The position numbers and the translations under genes were made by a program. A DNA stretch of 37,401 bases from positions 1 through 37,401 of the forward strand of contig JAQVXZ010000025.1 of NCBI GenBank assembly GCA_028708845.1. The letters are read 5' to 3'. Below are positions 24,726-32,635 of this stretch, piece after piece (the stretch's first letter is position 1; each line of letters opens with the position of its first letter). The notes below the pieces were generated by a model that was not told where the DNA came from, searched no databases, and saw only the letters and a list, made by a program, of their open reading frames with translations. The stretch is from Bacteroidales bacterium. GTDB taxonomy: Bacteria; Bacteroidota; Bacteroidia; Bacteroidales; P3.

Positions 24726-26143
24726 AGACGTAAATCATTTGGAATCATTGCAACACGGTAAAGTATATTATTCTTATAAATAACATAAATGTTTCCGAAA
24801 TAGAACCAGTGGCGATTAGAGCCGTCAAAGTTAGTAAATACTTCTCTTTCTGGTTTATTCCAAGACATCTTAGCCATATCAATGGTCATGGTTGGTATTA
24901 ATTCCTTTTGAAGTATTGCTTTATAATGTGTTGTGTAAGTATCTCTATATTTTAAAACCTTGTTAGCCTCAATCATTGACCTCTCAAAACTTAATCTATC
25001 ACCTAGTTCATAGTCAGCCGCAACATAGAACTTTCTACCTTTTTTATTTCTCATTAGCATTTGGAACTTACCATCCTTAACCAAGAAATCTATACATTGG
25101 AATACATCACCTCTATTAATTGTAATAGGGGTCTTTCTTTTGGTATCAATAACAGTCATCTTGTATTTATCACCACGGTAAACAAATTCTTGATACATAA
25201 ATTTTTCTTTAGTATTTTTCAAGTACGACTCAATAACAAAAGGAAACTCATGTCTTTGTGTTGCTATAGGGTATTTATAATAAATAGTATCTCTAGCACC
25301 AGGGACAATTAGTTTAAGGTATACATCGGTTAAACCCTCAGCATCGTGAACCCAGTCAGCAACCGTAAAAGTTCTTCCTTGCAGAAGTTTCGACTTGCCC
25401 TCTGGCATACTTGCAAAAGAGTATTTTCTGCTATCGTCATCATAATTATATAACCTTGTTCCATTAAATAACCTCTCATAAGTTACCTCTGTTATAACTG
25501 GAAGATAAAGCTTTTCTCCCACAAGATTTTTAGGAATATATGCGTAGTTTGAATTTCCATCATAAGAAGCAAGACTTAAATCAGAGTTTGAGTGTTTGTT
25601 CTTAGGGTATTCGTTTTTGTTAGCATTATAATAAGACATTGGAATAAAAGGGAAATTATACCTATTCCAAAACCCATCATATTTATAAAAAACAGTGTCT
25701 TTAGATAATCCAACAACTAATTTAAGGAAATCATACCTAAGAAGCTTAAAGTCTTGTTTATACTCATCAGCATAGTAAATCTTATCGTAAGCAACCTTAT
25801 CTGTAATGTATCCTGCAACCACAAACCATTCCTTTTCCATTTTGGCTAATCTCTCTGGAGACATTCTTTTTAACTGATAGTATTCTATGTTATTAAAATC
25901 GCCTTTTTCAGGCTTTGCAATCTCTCCAACAAAGAAATTACGACCAATTGTATCCGAAATCTTAGGCAGATAAAGTGTTTGATTGATCAGCGTATAAGGT
26001 TTAGTCATAAACTCTAAGTGAGAATAGTAATCTGAATATTCGAAATCGGGCAATACCTTTTCAATGTTTTTTTGACCAAAACAAATTATAGGTAAGCCAA
26101 TTAAGGAAAGGATTAGACTTTTAAATTTAATTCCAAAACTCAT
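24722..26143 (-). CDS. Secreted protein of unknown function
   Basis: A 473-residue exported protein that I cannot place. The signal peptide is MSFGIKFKSLILSLIGLPII, with cleavage near CFGQ. The mature chain is rich in Tyr, Lys and Asp, with beta-like stretches such as EWFVVAGYITDKVAYDKIYY and FTVADWVHDAEGLTDVYLKL. No catalytic motif is seen. I start at the ATG at 26143. The -7 box at 26188-26195 should start transcription near 26181, so the upstream ATG at 26176 would leave almost no leader, and it adds a charged stretch before the signal peptide. It is the first gene of the five-gene minus-strand run. Confidence 0.78.
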   Translation of the reverse strand: MSFGIKFKSLILSLIGLPIICFGQKNIEKVLPDFEYSDYYSHLEFMTKPYTLINQTLYLPKISDTIGRNFFVGEIAKPEKGDFNNIEYYQLKRMSPERLAKMEKEWFVVAGYITDKVAYDKIYYADEYKQDFKLLRYDFLKLVVGLSKDTVFYKYDGFWNRYNFPFIPMSYYNANKNEYPKNKHSNSDLSLASYDGNSNYAYIPKNLVGEKLYLPVITEVTYERLFNGTRLYNYDDDSRKYSFASMPEGKSKLLQGRTFTVADWVHDAEGLTDVYLKLIVPGARDTIYYKYPIATQRHEFPFVIESYLKNTKEKFMYQEFVYRGDKYKMTVIDTKRKTPITINRGDVFQCIDFLVKDGKFQMLMRNKKGRKFYVAADYELGDRLSFERSMIEANKVLKYRDTYTTHYKAILQKELIPTMTIDMAKMSWNKPEREVFTNFDGSNRHWFYFGNIYVIYKNNILYRVAMIPNDLRL

Positions 26144-26187
26144 ATCTTTGTTATTTTTATTCTTTAAAAGGGACATAATTTAGAAAG

Positions 26188-26195
26188 CAAATATA
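26188..26195 (-). promoter_or_regulatory. -7 box for the 26143-21097 operon
   Basis: The minus strand reads TATATTTG, an exact TAnnTTTG match, 44 bases before the preferred start at 26143. The downstream genes overlap or lie within six bases of each other, so this is probably the promoter of the whole run. Confidence 0.6.
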
Positions 26196-26271
26196 CGAAC
26201 TTTCATTGAATAATATGTATGAGAAACCTTTTTTTTATTCTAACGTAAGAAAAACAATAAATATATAAAGC

Positions 26272-26943
26272 ATGCACATAGATATTATTACATTATTTCC
26301 AGACCTTTTCACAAGCATATTTTCATATTCTATTCTTCAACGATCTCAAAACAAAGGAATAGTAAGTGTTGAATTTCACGATTTAAGACAATACTCAGTC
26401 AACAAATACAAAAGTGTTGACGATTACGCCTATGGAGGAGGAGCGGGAATGGTAATGCAGATTGAACCCATTGCTAATTGTTTGGCAGACCTAAAAGCAA
26501 AAAGAGATTATGATGAAATAATTTATACCTCACCAGATGGAGAAATGCTAAGCCAAGGAGTATCCAATGAACTATCACTAATGAAGAATATTTGTATACT
26601 TTGCGGACACTATAAAGGGATAGACGAAAGAATAAGAGAGCATCTAATAACACGTGAAATATCAATAGGTAACTACGTACTAAGTGGGGGAGAGCTTGCA
26701 GCAGCTGTAATTTCCGACTCCATAATAAGACTTATACCAGGGGTTTTAAATGATGAAACCTCAGCCCTAACAGACTCCTTCCAAAACAATTTAGTATCAC
26801 CACCAGTCTACACTCGCCCCTATGAATATAATGGTTGGAAGGTGCCAGATGTTTTAGTTTCAGGCAATCAAAGGCTTATAGATGAGTGGAATATAGAACA
26901 GTCAATAAAGAGGACAAGAGAAAGAAGACCAGAATTATTATAA
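26272..26943 (+). CDS. trmD: tRNA (guanine-37-N1)-methyltransferase
   Basis: A 223-residue SPOUT methyltransferase that puts a methyl group on G37 of tRNAs with G36 and so prevents frameshifting. The N-terminus [13 protein letters not shown] is typical. The catalytic-loop stretch is [18 protein letters not shown] (residues 50-67). The trefoil-knot SAM site is [12 protein letters not shown] (109-120) followed by [15 protein letters not shown]. The C-terminal domain with [20 protein letters not shown] is complete. The start is the ATG at 26272. The gene is followed by 68 bases with a new promoter, so it is probably monocistronic. Confidence 0.97.
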   Translation: MHIDIITLFPDLFTSIFSYSILQRSQNKGIVSVEFHDLRQYSVNKYKSVDDYAYGGGAGMVMQIEPIANCLADLKAKRDYDEIIYTSPDGEMLSQGVSNELSLMKNICILCGHYKGIDERIREHLITREISIGNYVLSGGELAAAVISDSIIRLIPGVLNDETSALTDSFQNNLVSPPVYTRPYEYNGWKVPDVLVSGNQRLIDEWNIEQSIKRTRERRPELL

Positions 26944-26971
26944 TAAAAAACCTATATTTAAATTAATATAC

Positions 26972-26979
26972 TATCTTTG
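26972..26979 (+). promoter_or_regulatory. -7 box for the 405-aa membrane protein
   Basis: TATCTTTG, an exact TAnnTTTG match, lies 32 bases before the ATG at 27012. The -33 element is not recognisable. Confidence 0.6.
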
Positions 26980-27011
26980 CAGTCTGATTTTTATTTTATA
27001 TTAAACATTAT

Positions 27012-28229
27012 ATGATAAACAAGATTAGGAAATCATCCTATTTACTATCTTCGAACTGGTACAAGAGATACAAGTTGCCATATCTATTACTAGTATTTGA
27101 TATATTCTTAGTAATTATTTTTGCGCTTTTCTCAATAAAAGATTACCTAGTTGGACACTTTGATAGAATTTACCCATACGAAGGGCTTTTAATACTTGTC
27201 ATAGTATCAATCCTATTAATTATTCGTTTCAATATTTCACTCCTAATGTTTTCAAAACAAAAGTTTGGGTTATATTTATCTATATTATTTTTACTCGCAA
27301 CATTATCAATAGAAATGATTTTTGGCGATCTAAACTCACCATTTATGTTAGTCTTTGAATCAGTAGTAGTGTTTATTAATAATTTTCTCATCTCACTACC
27401 TGATTTCATCAATACATCAATTGTCTATTCCTTTTATATACTATCCATCTACGGACCATTTATTTACTATATAACCCTAAATATCACAAAGAAAAATCTA
27501 TTAGAAACAGCAAAACCTTTCGATATATTAACAGGATTTTACGGTTCAACCATTTCAAAAAAGCTAAAAATAGCAGATATGGTAGTCTATAGCTTCTTAA
27601 TTGGAGTAGCAATGATGATAGGACTAGTTGCAAACCATATAAACTGGATATTCCTCTCAGTACCATTATCTCTACATGCAATCTACGAATTCTTTAAAAG
27701 GATGCATTTCCCAAAAATAACCAAAAAGAAAAAACTAGTCATTTACACCACAACCTTCATTATATCCACCTTAGTAATCTACACCCAAAGAATACCTTAC
27801 GTAGGGCTAATAACCTTTTGCTTTTCAATAGTTTTCATGCTTATACTATTAATAACAATGAGTAAATCCTATACGAGGAGTATCGTAGTAACCCTCTACA
27901 CCTTCATCCTTATACCAGTCTTTTGCATGGGCTATAACCTATTTGCCTATCCACAATACGGAATAGTTAAAAAAAGCGTACCCTATGAAGATGAAAAAAT
28001 ATTCTTCCATATAGTTGATCAAGACGGGTATTACGGATTCAGAAATAGAAGATTAAAGATTATTAGACCAGCCTATAACAAAATTGTATATTGCGACAAG
28101 AACCGCATACACCTATTAAACAAAAACTTACAGTGGGAAACTTATAATATACCAGAGGACAAGACCACTTGGCATGCAAAACGCATCGATATATTTAATA
28201 AAAAACGCAAAAACTACACAGTTAAATAA
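27012..28229 (+). CDS. Polytopic membrane protein with a soluble C-terminal tail
   Basis: A 405-residue protein of unknown function. Eight or more hydrophobic segments fill residues 20-320, for example LLLVFDIFLVIIFALFSI, LLILVIVSILLIIRF and LITFCFSIVFMLILLITM. The last 85 or so residues are soluble and basic. They contain FHIVDQDGYYGFRNRRLKII followed by RPAYNKIVYCDKNRIHLLNK, which is reminiscent of a single WG-type repeat. The final residues are highly basic (KRIDIFNKKRKNYTVK). No transporter or enzyme signature is evident. It has its own promoter and is followed by the array-bearing convergent gap. Confidence 0.78.
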   Translation: MINKIRKSSYLLSSNWYKRYKLPYLLLVFDIFLVIIFALFSIKDYLVGHFDRIYPYEGLLILVIVSILLIIRFNISLLMFSKQKFGLYLSILFLLATLSIEMIFGDLNSPFMLVFESVVVFINNFLISLPDFINTSIVYSFYILSIYGPFIYYITLNITKKNLLETAKPFDILTGFYGSTISKKLKIADMVVYSFLIGVAMMIGLVANHINWIFLSVPLSLHAIYEFFKRMHFPKITKKKKLVIYTTTFIISTLVIYTQRIPYVGLITFCFSIVFMLILLITMSKSYTRSIVVTLYTFILIPVFCMGYNLFAYPQYGIVKKSVPYEDEKIFFHIVDQDGYYGFRNRRLKIIRPAYNKIVYCDKNRIHLLNKNLQWETYNIPEDKTTWHAKRIDIFNKKRKNYTVK

Positions 28230-28307
28230 TATTTTCAAATATCATAGTGAGGTTTCCCTATTATATCTATTGTAAACTAGCAGATGCACAATTCAAGTGC
28301 GTAATTG

Positions 28308-28325
28308 CAAATCCCACACGACGGA
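28308..28325. repeat. Dispersed 18-nt sequence, copy 2
   Basis: CAAATCCCACACGACGGA matches positions 1-18 at 17 of 18 bases. The sequence just before it, around 28286-28307, contains TGCACAATT and AATTGCA, which can form a weak hairpin. A complete tRNA cannot be folded here because the complementary acceptor strand (CCGTCGT) is missing upstream. It is therefore either a detached tRNA 3' end or part of a dispersed element. It lies in the 330-base convergent gap 28230-28559, which also holds the array at 28333 and the terminator at 28468. No gene is seen there. Confidence 0.55.
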
Positions 28326-28332
28326 TTTATTG

Positions 28333-28457
28333 AAACGCCATTTTAAATAATTATTACGCAGAGTTAGGAAATTAATACGCTGTTTCAGAAAATTAGATTA
28401 AAGATCTAGCACAGTGGTTCTTTGTTTCAGTAAATTAGTTCTTTGATTCATTTTGGG
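28333..28457. repeat. 21-bp tandem repeat array F, about six units
   Basis: Units begin at 28333, 28354, 28375, 28396 (diverged), 28417 and 28438, each 21 bp. Unit one (AAACGCCATTTTAAATAATT) is near-identical to the first unit of the array at 9420. Unit two reads TTACGCAGAGTTAGGAAATT. In the register of array C the plus strand gives heptads such as LLRRVRK and LIRCFRK, but in-frame stops interrupt it, so it is not a gene. The right part, from 28417, is more like TTCTTTGTTTCAGTAAATTA. Confidence 0.85.
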
Positions 28458-28467
28458 TAATAGGCAC

Positions 28468-28505
28468 AAAAAAAGTCGTGCAGGTTGTTGTTTTCCATAC
28501 ACGAC
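28468..28505 (-). terminator. Rho-independent terminator of the peroxiredoxin gene
   Basis: On the minus strand GTCGTG (28500-28505) pairs with CACGAC (28475-28480) across a 19-base loop that can add a GG/CC pair. A run of seven T follows (A run at 28468-28474 on the plus strand). It lies 55 bases past the stop at 28560. Confidence 0.8.
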
Positions 28506-28559
28506 CAAAACTAAGGGTTAATTAGTTTATTATAATCGTTTTTTTATCTATAAGTTTTA

Positions 28560-29279
28560 TTACTTGTTTTCTTGATTCTTTCCAAGTTTAGATTCAACTA
28601 ATTCTTTAGAAAGTTTCTTGGTACAGAAGAACCAATCGTAGCATGTCATCTCTCCAGTCTTATCTTCCATTCTCTCTTTTGCAACTCCACATGAACCTGC
28701 TGTTGGTACAATTACATCATCGCCTGGTTGCCAATCTGCTGGAAGTGCTACTCCAAAATTATCTGCTGTTTGAAGTCCTATTAATGCTCTCTTGATTTCA
28801 TTGAAGTTTCTTCCTAATGCAAGTGGGTAATAGATTATTGCTCTTATTATTCCCTTAGGGTCAATAAAGAATACTGCTCTAACGGCTTGTGTTTTGCTTT
28901 CTCCTGGTTGAACCATTCCGTAAGCTTTTGCAACATTCATTGAAATATCTTCTATAAGTGGGAATTTAATTTCAATATCCTTCATTCCCTTATATTCAAT
29001 CTTTTCTTTAATTGTTCTTAACCAAGCGATATGGCTATAAAGACCGTCAATTGATAGACCTACTAATTGGCAGTTTAAGTCTTCGAACTCTTGTGCCATA
29101 GCACCAAAAGTCATAAACTCAGATGTACAAACAGGGGTGAAGTCTGCTGGGTGGCTAAATAGTATTGACCATTTGCCTTTATAATCTTCTGGGAATTTTA
29201 TATTTCCTTGAGTTGTTACTGCTTCAAATGATGGTGCTTTATCGCCTATTCTTGGCATTGCCATAATTTCGTTTTCCAT
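28560..29279 (-). CDS. Peroxiredoxin (Prx6 / AhpC-TSA family)
   Basis: A 239-residue thiol peroxidase that reduces hydrogen peroxide and organic peroxides. The peroxidatic Cys51 sits in FSHPADFTPVCTSEF. The protein is longer than AhpC and has the C-terminal extension of the Prx6 subfamily, with Cys197, Cys213 and Cys219. The last two, in MTCYDWFFCTKKL, are six residues apart, as are the C-terminal cysteines of archaeal Prx6 enzymes. A two-cysteine resolving mechanism is therefore likely rather than a pure 1-Cys one. No signal peptide, so cytoplasmic. It is transcribed divergently from oxyR, has its own -7 box at 29319-29326 and ends in a clear terminator. Confidence 0.95.
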   Translation of the reverse strand: MENEIMAMPRIGDKAPSFEAVTTQGNIKFPEDYKGKWSILFSHPADFTPVCTSEFMTFGAMAQEFEDLNCQLVGLSIDGLYSHIAWLRTIKEKIEYKGMKDIEIKFPLIEDISMNVAKAYGMVQPGESKTQAVRAVFFIDPKGIIRAIIYYPLALGRNFNEIKRALIGLQTADNFGVALPADWQPGDDVIVPTAGSCGVAKERMEDKTGEMTCYDWFFCTKKLSKELVESKLGKNQENK

Positions 29280-29318
29280 AATGTTAATTGTTTTAAATGA
29301 TTTATAAATTATTTAATG

Positions 29319-29350
29319 CAAATATACGCCTTAATTCTTTCTCAAACAAT
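29319..29350 (-). promoter_or_regulatory. Promoter of the peroxiredoxin gene
   Basis: The minus strand has the -7 box TATATTTG (29319-29326) and ATTG, near the -33 consensus, at 29347-29350 with a 20-base spacer. The start codon is 40 bases downstream. The -33 box lies only 10 bases from the oxyR -7 box on the other strand, so one bound regulator could affect both. Confidence 0.65.
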
Positions 29351-29360
29351 TTATATTATC

Positions 29361-29368
29361 TATCTTTG
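29361..29368 (+). promoter_or_regulatory. -7 box for oxyR
   Basis: TATCTTTG, an exact TAnnTTTG match, 34 bases before the ATG at 29403. The -33 region overlaps the promoter of the divergent peroxiredoxin gene. Confidence 0.62.
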
Positions 29369-29402
29369 TATCGATAAAATCAATAACTAATAATCTGAGC
29401 TT

Positions 29403-30329
29403 ATGACATTACAACAATTACAATATATTATTTCACTTGATAATAACAAGCACTTCTTGAATGCAGCTGAGGAATGTGGAGTAACTCAACCAACTCTAAG
29501 CGCAATGATACAAAAGCTTGAAGACGAATTAGATGTTAAGCTTTTCGATAGGTCACACCAACCACTTACCACAACGGAGATTGGAAAAGAGATTATTGCA
29601 CAGGCTAAAATTGTTCTTAAGCATGCTGAATTCATAAAGGAAATGATTAAAAATAAGAGGGAATCATTGGAGGGATCATTGAATTTAGCTATTATTCCAA
29701 CCATAGCACCTTCTTTGCTACCAAAATTTCTAATAGAATTTAGGAAAAGCTACCCAAAGGTTGATTTGCAAATACAGGAAATGAAAACCTCAGATATTGT
29801 ATTAAATCTTAATCAGTCTAAAATTGATATGGGAATACTTGCAACCCCATTGGAAATTGATAGTTTATTGGAAATACCCGTTTATTATGAGAAGTTCTTT
29901 GCATATATCTCACCAAAAGAAGAAATATATAAACAAGAAGTCTTGTCTGCTAACAATATGCCATTGGATAATTTATGGATATTACAAGAGGGACATTGTT
30001 TGAGAGAACAAGTTTTTAATTTCTGCATTGAAAAAAGAGATTCAAAACCAGTTTACGAGGCAGGAAGCATTGACACTTTAATTAAGATTATTGATGAAAA
30101 TGGAGGTTATACTGTAATTCCAGAACTACATCTTCAATTTCTTAATGATCATCAGCTTAAAAACATTAGGAATATAGAAAAACCACAAGGAGTTAGAGAG
30201 GTCTCAATTGTTATTACTAATGATTTCATTCGCGAAAGACTATTAAATGCAGTTGTTGACACTGTTAAATCGATTGTTCCCGATGAAATGATTGACCAGA
30301 GGCTTAAGAAATTCGCAATTAGACTATAA
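29403..30329 (+). CDS. oxyR: Hydrogen-peroxide sensor / LysR-type activator OxyR
   Basis: A 308-residue LysR-type regulator that senses peroxide by disulfide formation and activates defence genes. The N-terminal winged helix-turn-helix (residues 1-60) contains FLNAAEECGVTQPTLSAMIQ. In the regulatory domain, GHCLREQVFNFC puts Cys199 and Cys208 at the spacing and numbering of the E. coli OxyR redox pair, with the surrounding GHCLR also conserved. This makes OxyR a specific call rather than a general LysR one. It is divergent from the peroxiredoxin gene, which is its likely target. No terminator is obvious in the 131 bases before the convergent pirin gene. Confidence 0.95.
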   Translation: MTLQQLQYIISLDNNKHFLNAAEECGVTQPTLSAMIQKLEDELDVKLFDRSHQPLTTTEIGKEIIAQAKIVLKHAEFIKEMIKNKRESLEGSLNLAIIPTIAPSLLPKFLIEFRKSYPKVDLQIQEMKTSDIVLNLNQSKIDMGILATPLEIDSLLEIPVYYEKFFAYISPKEEIYKQEVLSANNMPLDNLWILQEGHCLREQVFNFCIEKRDSKPVYEAGSIDTLIKIIDENGGYTVIPELHLQFLNDHQLKNIRNIEKPQGVREVSIVITNDFIRERLLNAVVDTVKSIVPDEMIDQRLKKFAIRL

Positions 30330-30460
30330 TTCAATCTATCGAAGAACTTAATACAAGCTGTGGACTTTCTTGATAAAAACTCTAAACAGACAAGACCCCA
30401 AATAAATGGTTGAATGCTTTGTTTCTAAGGATGGAAAGGAATAGAATAGAATAAGATAAT

Positions 30461-31174
30461 TTACCTATCCATTGGAACTTCCATAAGTAGTAGTCGAGAA
30501 TTTTCTATTGCTTTTACATCTATTATATCAGTATCCCAAATACCCATACCATCTCTTTTATTGAGTTTCTCACCATTTATCTCAACCTCTCCATCTATAA
30601 TAAAAGCATAAACACCGTTACCCTTAAGTTTAATATTATAAATATCGGATCTGCCTTTTTCGAAGTTTCCTAAATGAAACCAAGCATTCTGATATATCCA
30701 TACTCCTTTTTCATTCTTATTAGGCGATAGGATTTGATAAAACTCATTTTCCTTTGCAATATCCTTTATAGAAATTTGATCGTATCGAGGTTCAACACCC
30801 CTCTTATTAGGAAATATCCATATCTGAAGAAACTTAACCAATCTATCTTTGTTCTTATTAAATTCAGAATGTGTAATACCAGTTCCTGCACTCATAACCT
30901 GAACATCACCCTCTCTAATAATAGCAATATTTCCCATACTGTCCTTATGCTCCAAGTCACCTTCCAAGGGTATTGATATTATCTCCATATTATCGTGAGG
31001 ATGAGTACCAAAACCCATTCCAGCCTCAACCGTATCGTCATTTATTACACGCAATACACCAAAATGCATTCTATCCCTATCATAATAATTAGCAAAACTA
31101 AATGTATGGTAAGAATTTAACCACCCATGATTAGCATGTCCCCTTGTCTCTGCTCTATGAATAACTGTTTTCAT
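30461..31174 (-). CDS. Pirin family protein (YhhW-like)
   Basis: A 237-residue bicupin of the pirin family. The N-terminal cupin holds the metal ligands His58, His60, His102 and Glu104, in FGTHPHDNMEIISIPLEG and VMSAGTGITHSEFN. Bacterial relatives such as YhhW can act as quercetin 2,3-dioxygenases, but the physiological substrate is generally unknown. The length is typical. It is divergent from the DUF4199 operon and has its own -7 box at 31236-31243. Closeness to the oxyR locus hints at a stress role, which is inference only. Confidence 0.94.
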   Translation of the reverse strand: MKTVIHRAETRGHANHGWLNSYHTFSFANYYDRDRMHFGVLRVINDDTVEAGMGFGTHPHDNMEIISIPLEGDLEHKDSMGNIAIIREGDVQVMSAGTGITHSEFNKNKDRLVKFLQIWIFPNKRGVEPRYDQISIKDIAKENEFYQILSPNKNEKGVWIYQNAWFHLGNFEKGRSDIYNIKLKGNGVYAFIIDGEVEINGEKLNKRDGMGIWDTDIIDVKAIENSRLLLMEVPMDR

Positions 31175-31235
31175 AAGAATATGTTTTTATTAATTTTACA
31201 TTTCGAATATCTATTAACCCCTCGTTAATATCTGG

Positions 31236-31243
31236 CAAATATA
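31236..31243 (-). promoter_or_regulatory. -7 box for the pirin gene
   Basis: The minus strand reads TATATTTG, matching TAnnTTTG, 61 bases before the start at 31174. Confidence 0.5.
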
Positions 31244-31330
31244 GTTATTTTATTTTAGAATAAATCTTGTTTTCTTGTATTTATTATTGTGAAATAGGTT
31301 AGAAACAACATGTCCTATTTATAAAAATCT

Positions 31331-31338
31331 TATATTTG
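31331..31338 (+). promoter_or_regulatory. -7 box for the DUF4199/heptose run
   Basis: TATATTTG, an exact TAnnTTTG match, 44 bases before the ATG at 31383. It is the only good box before the plus-strand run 31383-36245, whose first six genes have gaps of 14 bases or less. Confidence 0.6.
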
Positions 31339-31382
31339 CAGATTGATTTAATTTTTGGAATGAATTAATTTGTAAAATTGAT

Positions 31383-32078
31383 ATGAAAAGTAAAAATATT
31401 TGGAATTACGGGTTTAGTTGGGGTTCTATTATTGGTGGAGGATATTTCTTCTATCATTTAATTGGATATGCACTAAGCATTGAAACAAACTTCTTTTGGA
31501 GTTTTATTGGCACATTTGTAATTGTCTTTGGAATGGGTTGGGCTATGGTTAATTATAGAAAAAACATTATAAAAGATAATATGAAATTCTCCAAATCCTT
31601 TTCAATAGGAGCTATTATGTCAATCTTCATTTCTCTTTTCACAACCCTTTTTATGGTAATCTATATAGGAAAACTTAATCCAATTTATCTTGATAATTTT
31701 CTAGTACAGTACCAAGATATACTTGACCAAATGGGTTCCCAAATAGATGTTTTTGAAGATCCTCTTATTCTAAAAACAATTAAAATAGTACTCTTCCCTT
31801 CAATGTTTATTTTTGATTATCTAGGTAATATATTCTATTCCTTATTAGTGAGTTTAGTTGTTTCCAGACCTCTTATTGGTCAGCCAATGCCTATTCATAG
31901 ACCAGAGAAGAATGACTATGTTCCTTATAAAGATGTAAAAGAAGAAGAAATGGAAAAAAATGAACATGGAGAAGACGAGAGGGGAAATGATGATGTTGAC
32001 GAGATTGGTGCAGTTGAGAGCTCAAAAGGGACTTATAGTAAGGAAGACAAAGAAACAGATAACGAAAATAAAAACTAA
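31383..32078 (+). CDS. DUF4199 membrane protein 1
   Basis: A 231-residue membrane protein of the DUF4199 type. It has four hydrophobic segments within residues 10-165: WGSIIGGGYFFYHLIGYAL, FFWSFIGTFVIVFGMGWAM, SIGAIMSIFISLFTTLFMVI and IFDYLGNIFYSLLVSLVVS. The last 55 or so residues are soluble and very acidic (DVKEEEMEKNEHGEDERGND). The function is unknown. In Bacteroidota these genes commonly stand before a GT2 glycosyltransferase, as here, so a role in the same envelope pathway is a reasonable inference. The acidic tail is absent from its paralogue six bases downstream. Confidence 0.85.
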   Translation: MKSKNIWNYGFSWGSIIGGGYFFYHLIGYALSIETNFFWSFIGTFVIVFGMGWAMVNYRKNIIKDNMKFSKSFSIGAIMSIFISLFTTLFMVIYIGKLNPIYLDNFLVQYQDILDQMGSQIDVFEDPLILKTIKIVLFPSMFIFDYLGNIFYSLLVSLVVSRPLIGQPMPIHRPEKNDYVPYKDVKEEEMEKNEHGEDERGNDDVDEIGAVESSKGTYSKEDKETDNENKN

Positions 32079-32084
32079 ATATAT

Positions 32085-32630
32085 ATGGCATTAATTAAGA
32101 GATATAAGTCGAAAATCCATGGTAACTACTGGTTAGGTATCTTAAAATTTGGATTACTTATTGGTTTTGGACTTTCCTTTATTCTTCTTTTTAGACGTTG
32201 GCTAGATGACCCTATCGATCAACCAGTTGGTTTTATTGAGAACTTTTCTATGCTTGGTCTAATATTTATTTCGGTTTATCTCTATAAAATGGGACTTAAA
32301 GAAAGAAAAATATCATTTAAGGAAAGTTATATAGTTGGTTTTGGTTCAGGAATTGTAGGTTCAATCATATATGGTATGTCTTTATATGGCTATGCACTTT
32401 ATCTTGACCATGGCTTACAAAATCGTTGTTTCAATGTTCAAAGAGCAATAGAATCGAATGCCCACCTATCAAACGCAGATATAATGTATATGACAACTCC
32501 CCAAGCTATTGCATTATCAGGCATAATGTTATCAGCAATTATGGCAATACTTTGGGCTATGATAGTAGGAGTATTGTTAAGAAACGAAAAAGGAGAGGTT
32601 ATATCTAAAGATAAAACATTCAAAATATAG
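32085..32630 (+). CDS. DUF4199 membrane protein 2
   Basis: A 181-residue paralogue of the preceding protein. It shares the layout of hydrophobic segments: YWLGILKFGLLIGFGLSFIL, then MLGLIFISVYLYKMGL, then YIVGFGSGIVGSIIYGMSLY and LSGIMLSAIMAILWAMIVGV. KESYIVGFGSGIVGS parallels KSFSIGAIMSIFIS in the first copy. The C-terminus is short and without the acidic tail. It ends five bases before the glycosyltransferase gene, so the three genes form one unit. Confidence 0.85.
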   Translation: MALIKRYKSKIHGNYWLGILKFGLLIGFGLSFILLFRRWLDDPIDQPVGFIENFSMLGLIFISVYLYKMGLKERKISFKESYIVGFGSGIVGSIIYGMSLYGYALYLDHGLQNRCFNVQRAIESNAHLSNADIMYMTTPQAIALSGIMLSAIMAILWAMIVGVLLRNEKGEVISKDKTFKI

Positions 32631-32635
32631 AAAAT

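Noticed and set aside
26143-26150. TATCTTTG on the plus strand as a trmD promoter
   Set aside because: It overlaps the start of a minus-strand coding region and would leave a leader of about 115 bases; I regard it as a chance match, though a 5'-end map could change that.
1-28325. Integrated mobile element bounded by the 18-nt direct repeats
   Set aside because: The DNA between the copies is parC, trxB, recN, mutL, alaS, typA, aroE and trmD, with no integrase, transposase or phage gene.
28250-28325. Complete tRNA ending at 28325
   Set aside because: The 3' end has tRNA-like layout, but the matching acceptor strand CCGTCGT, the D-arm and an anticodon arm cannot be found upstream.
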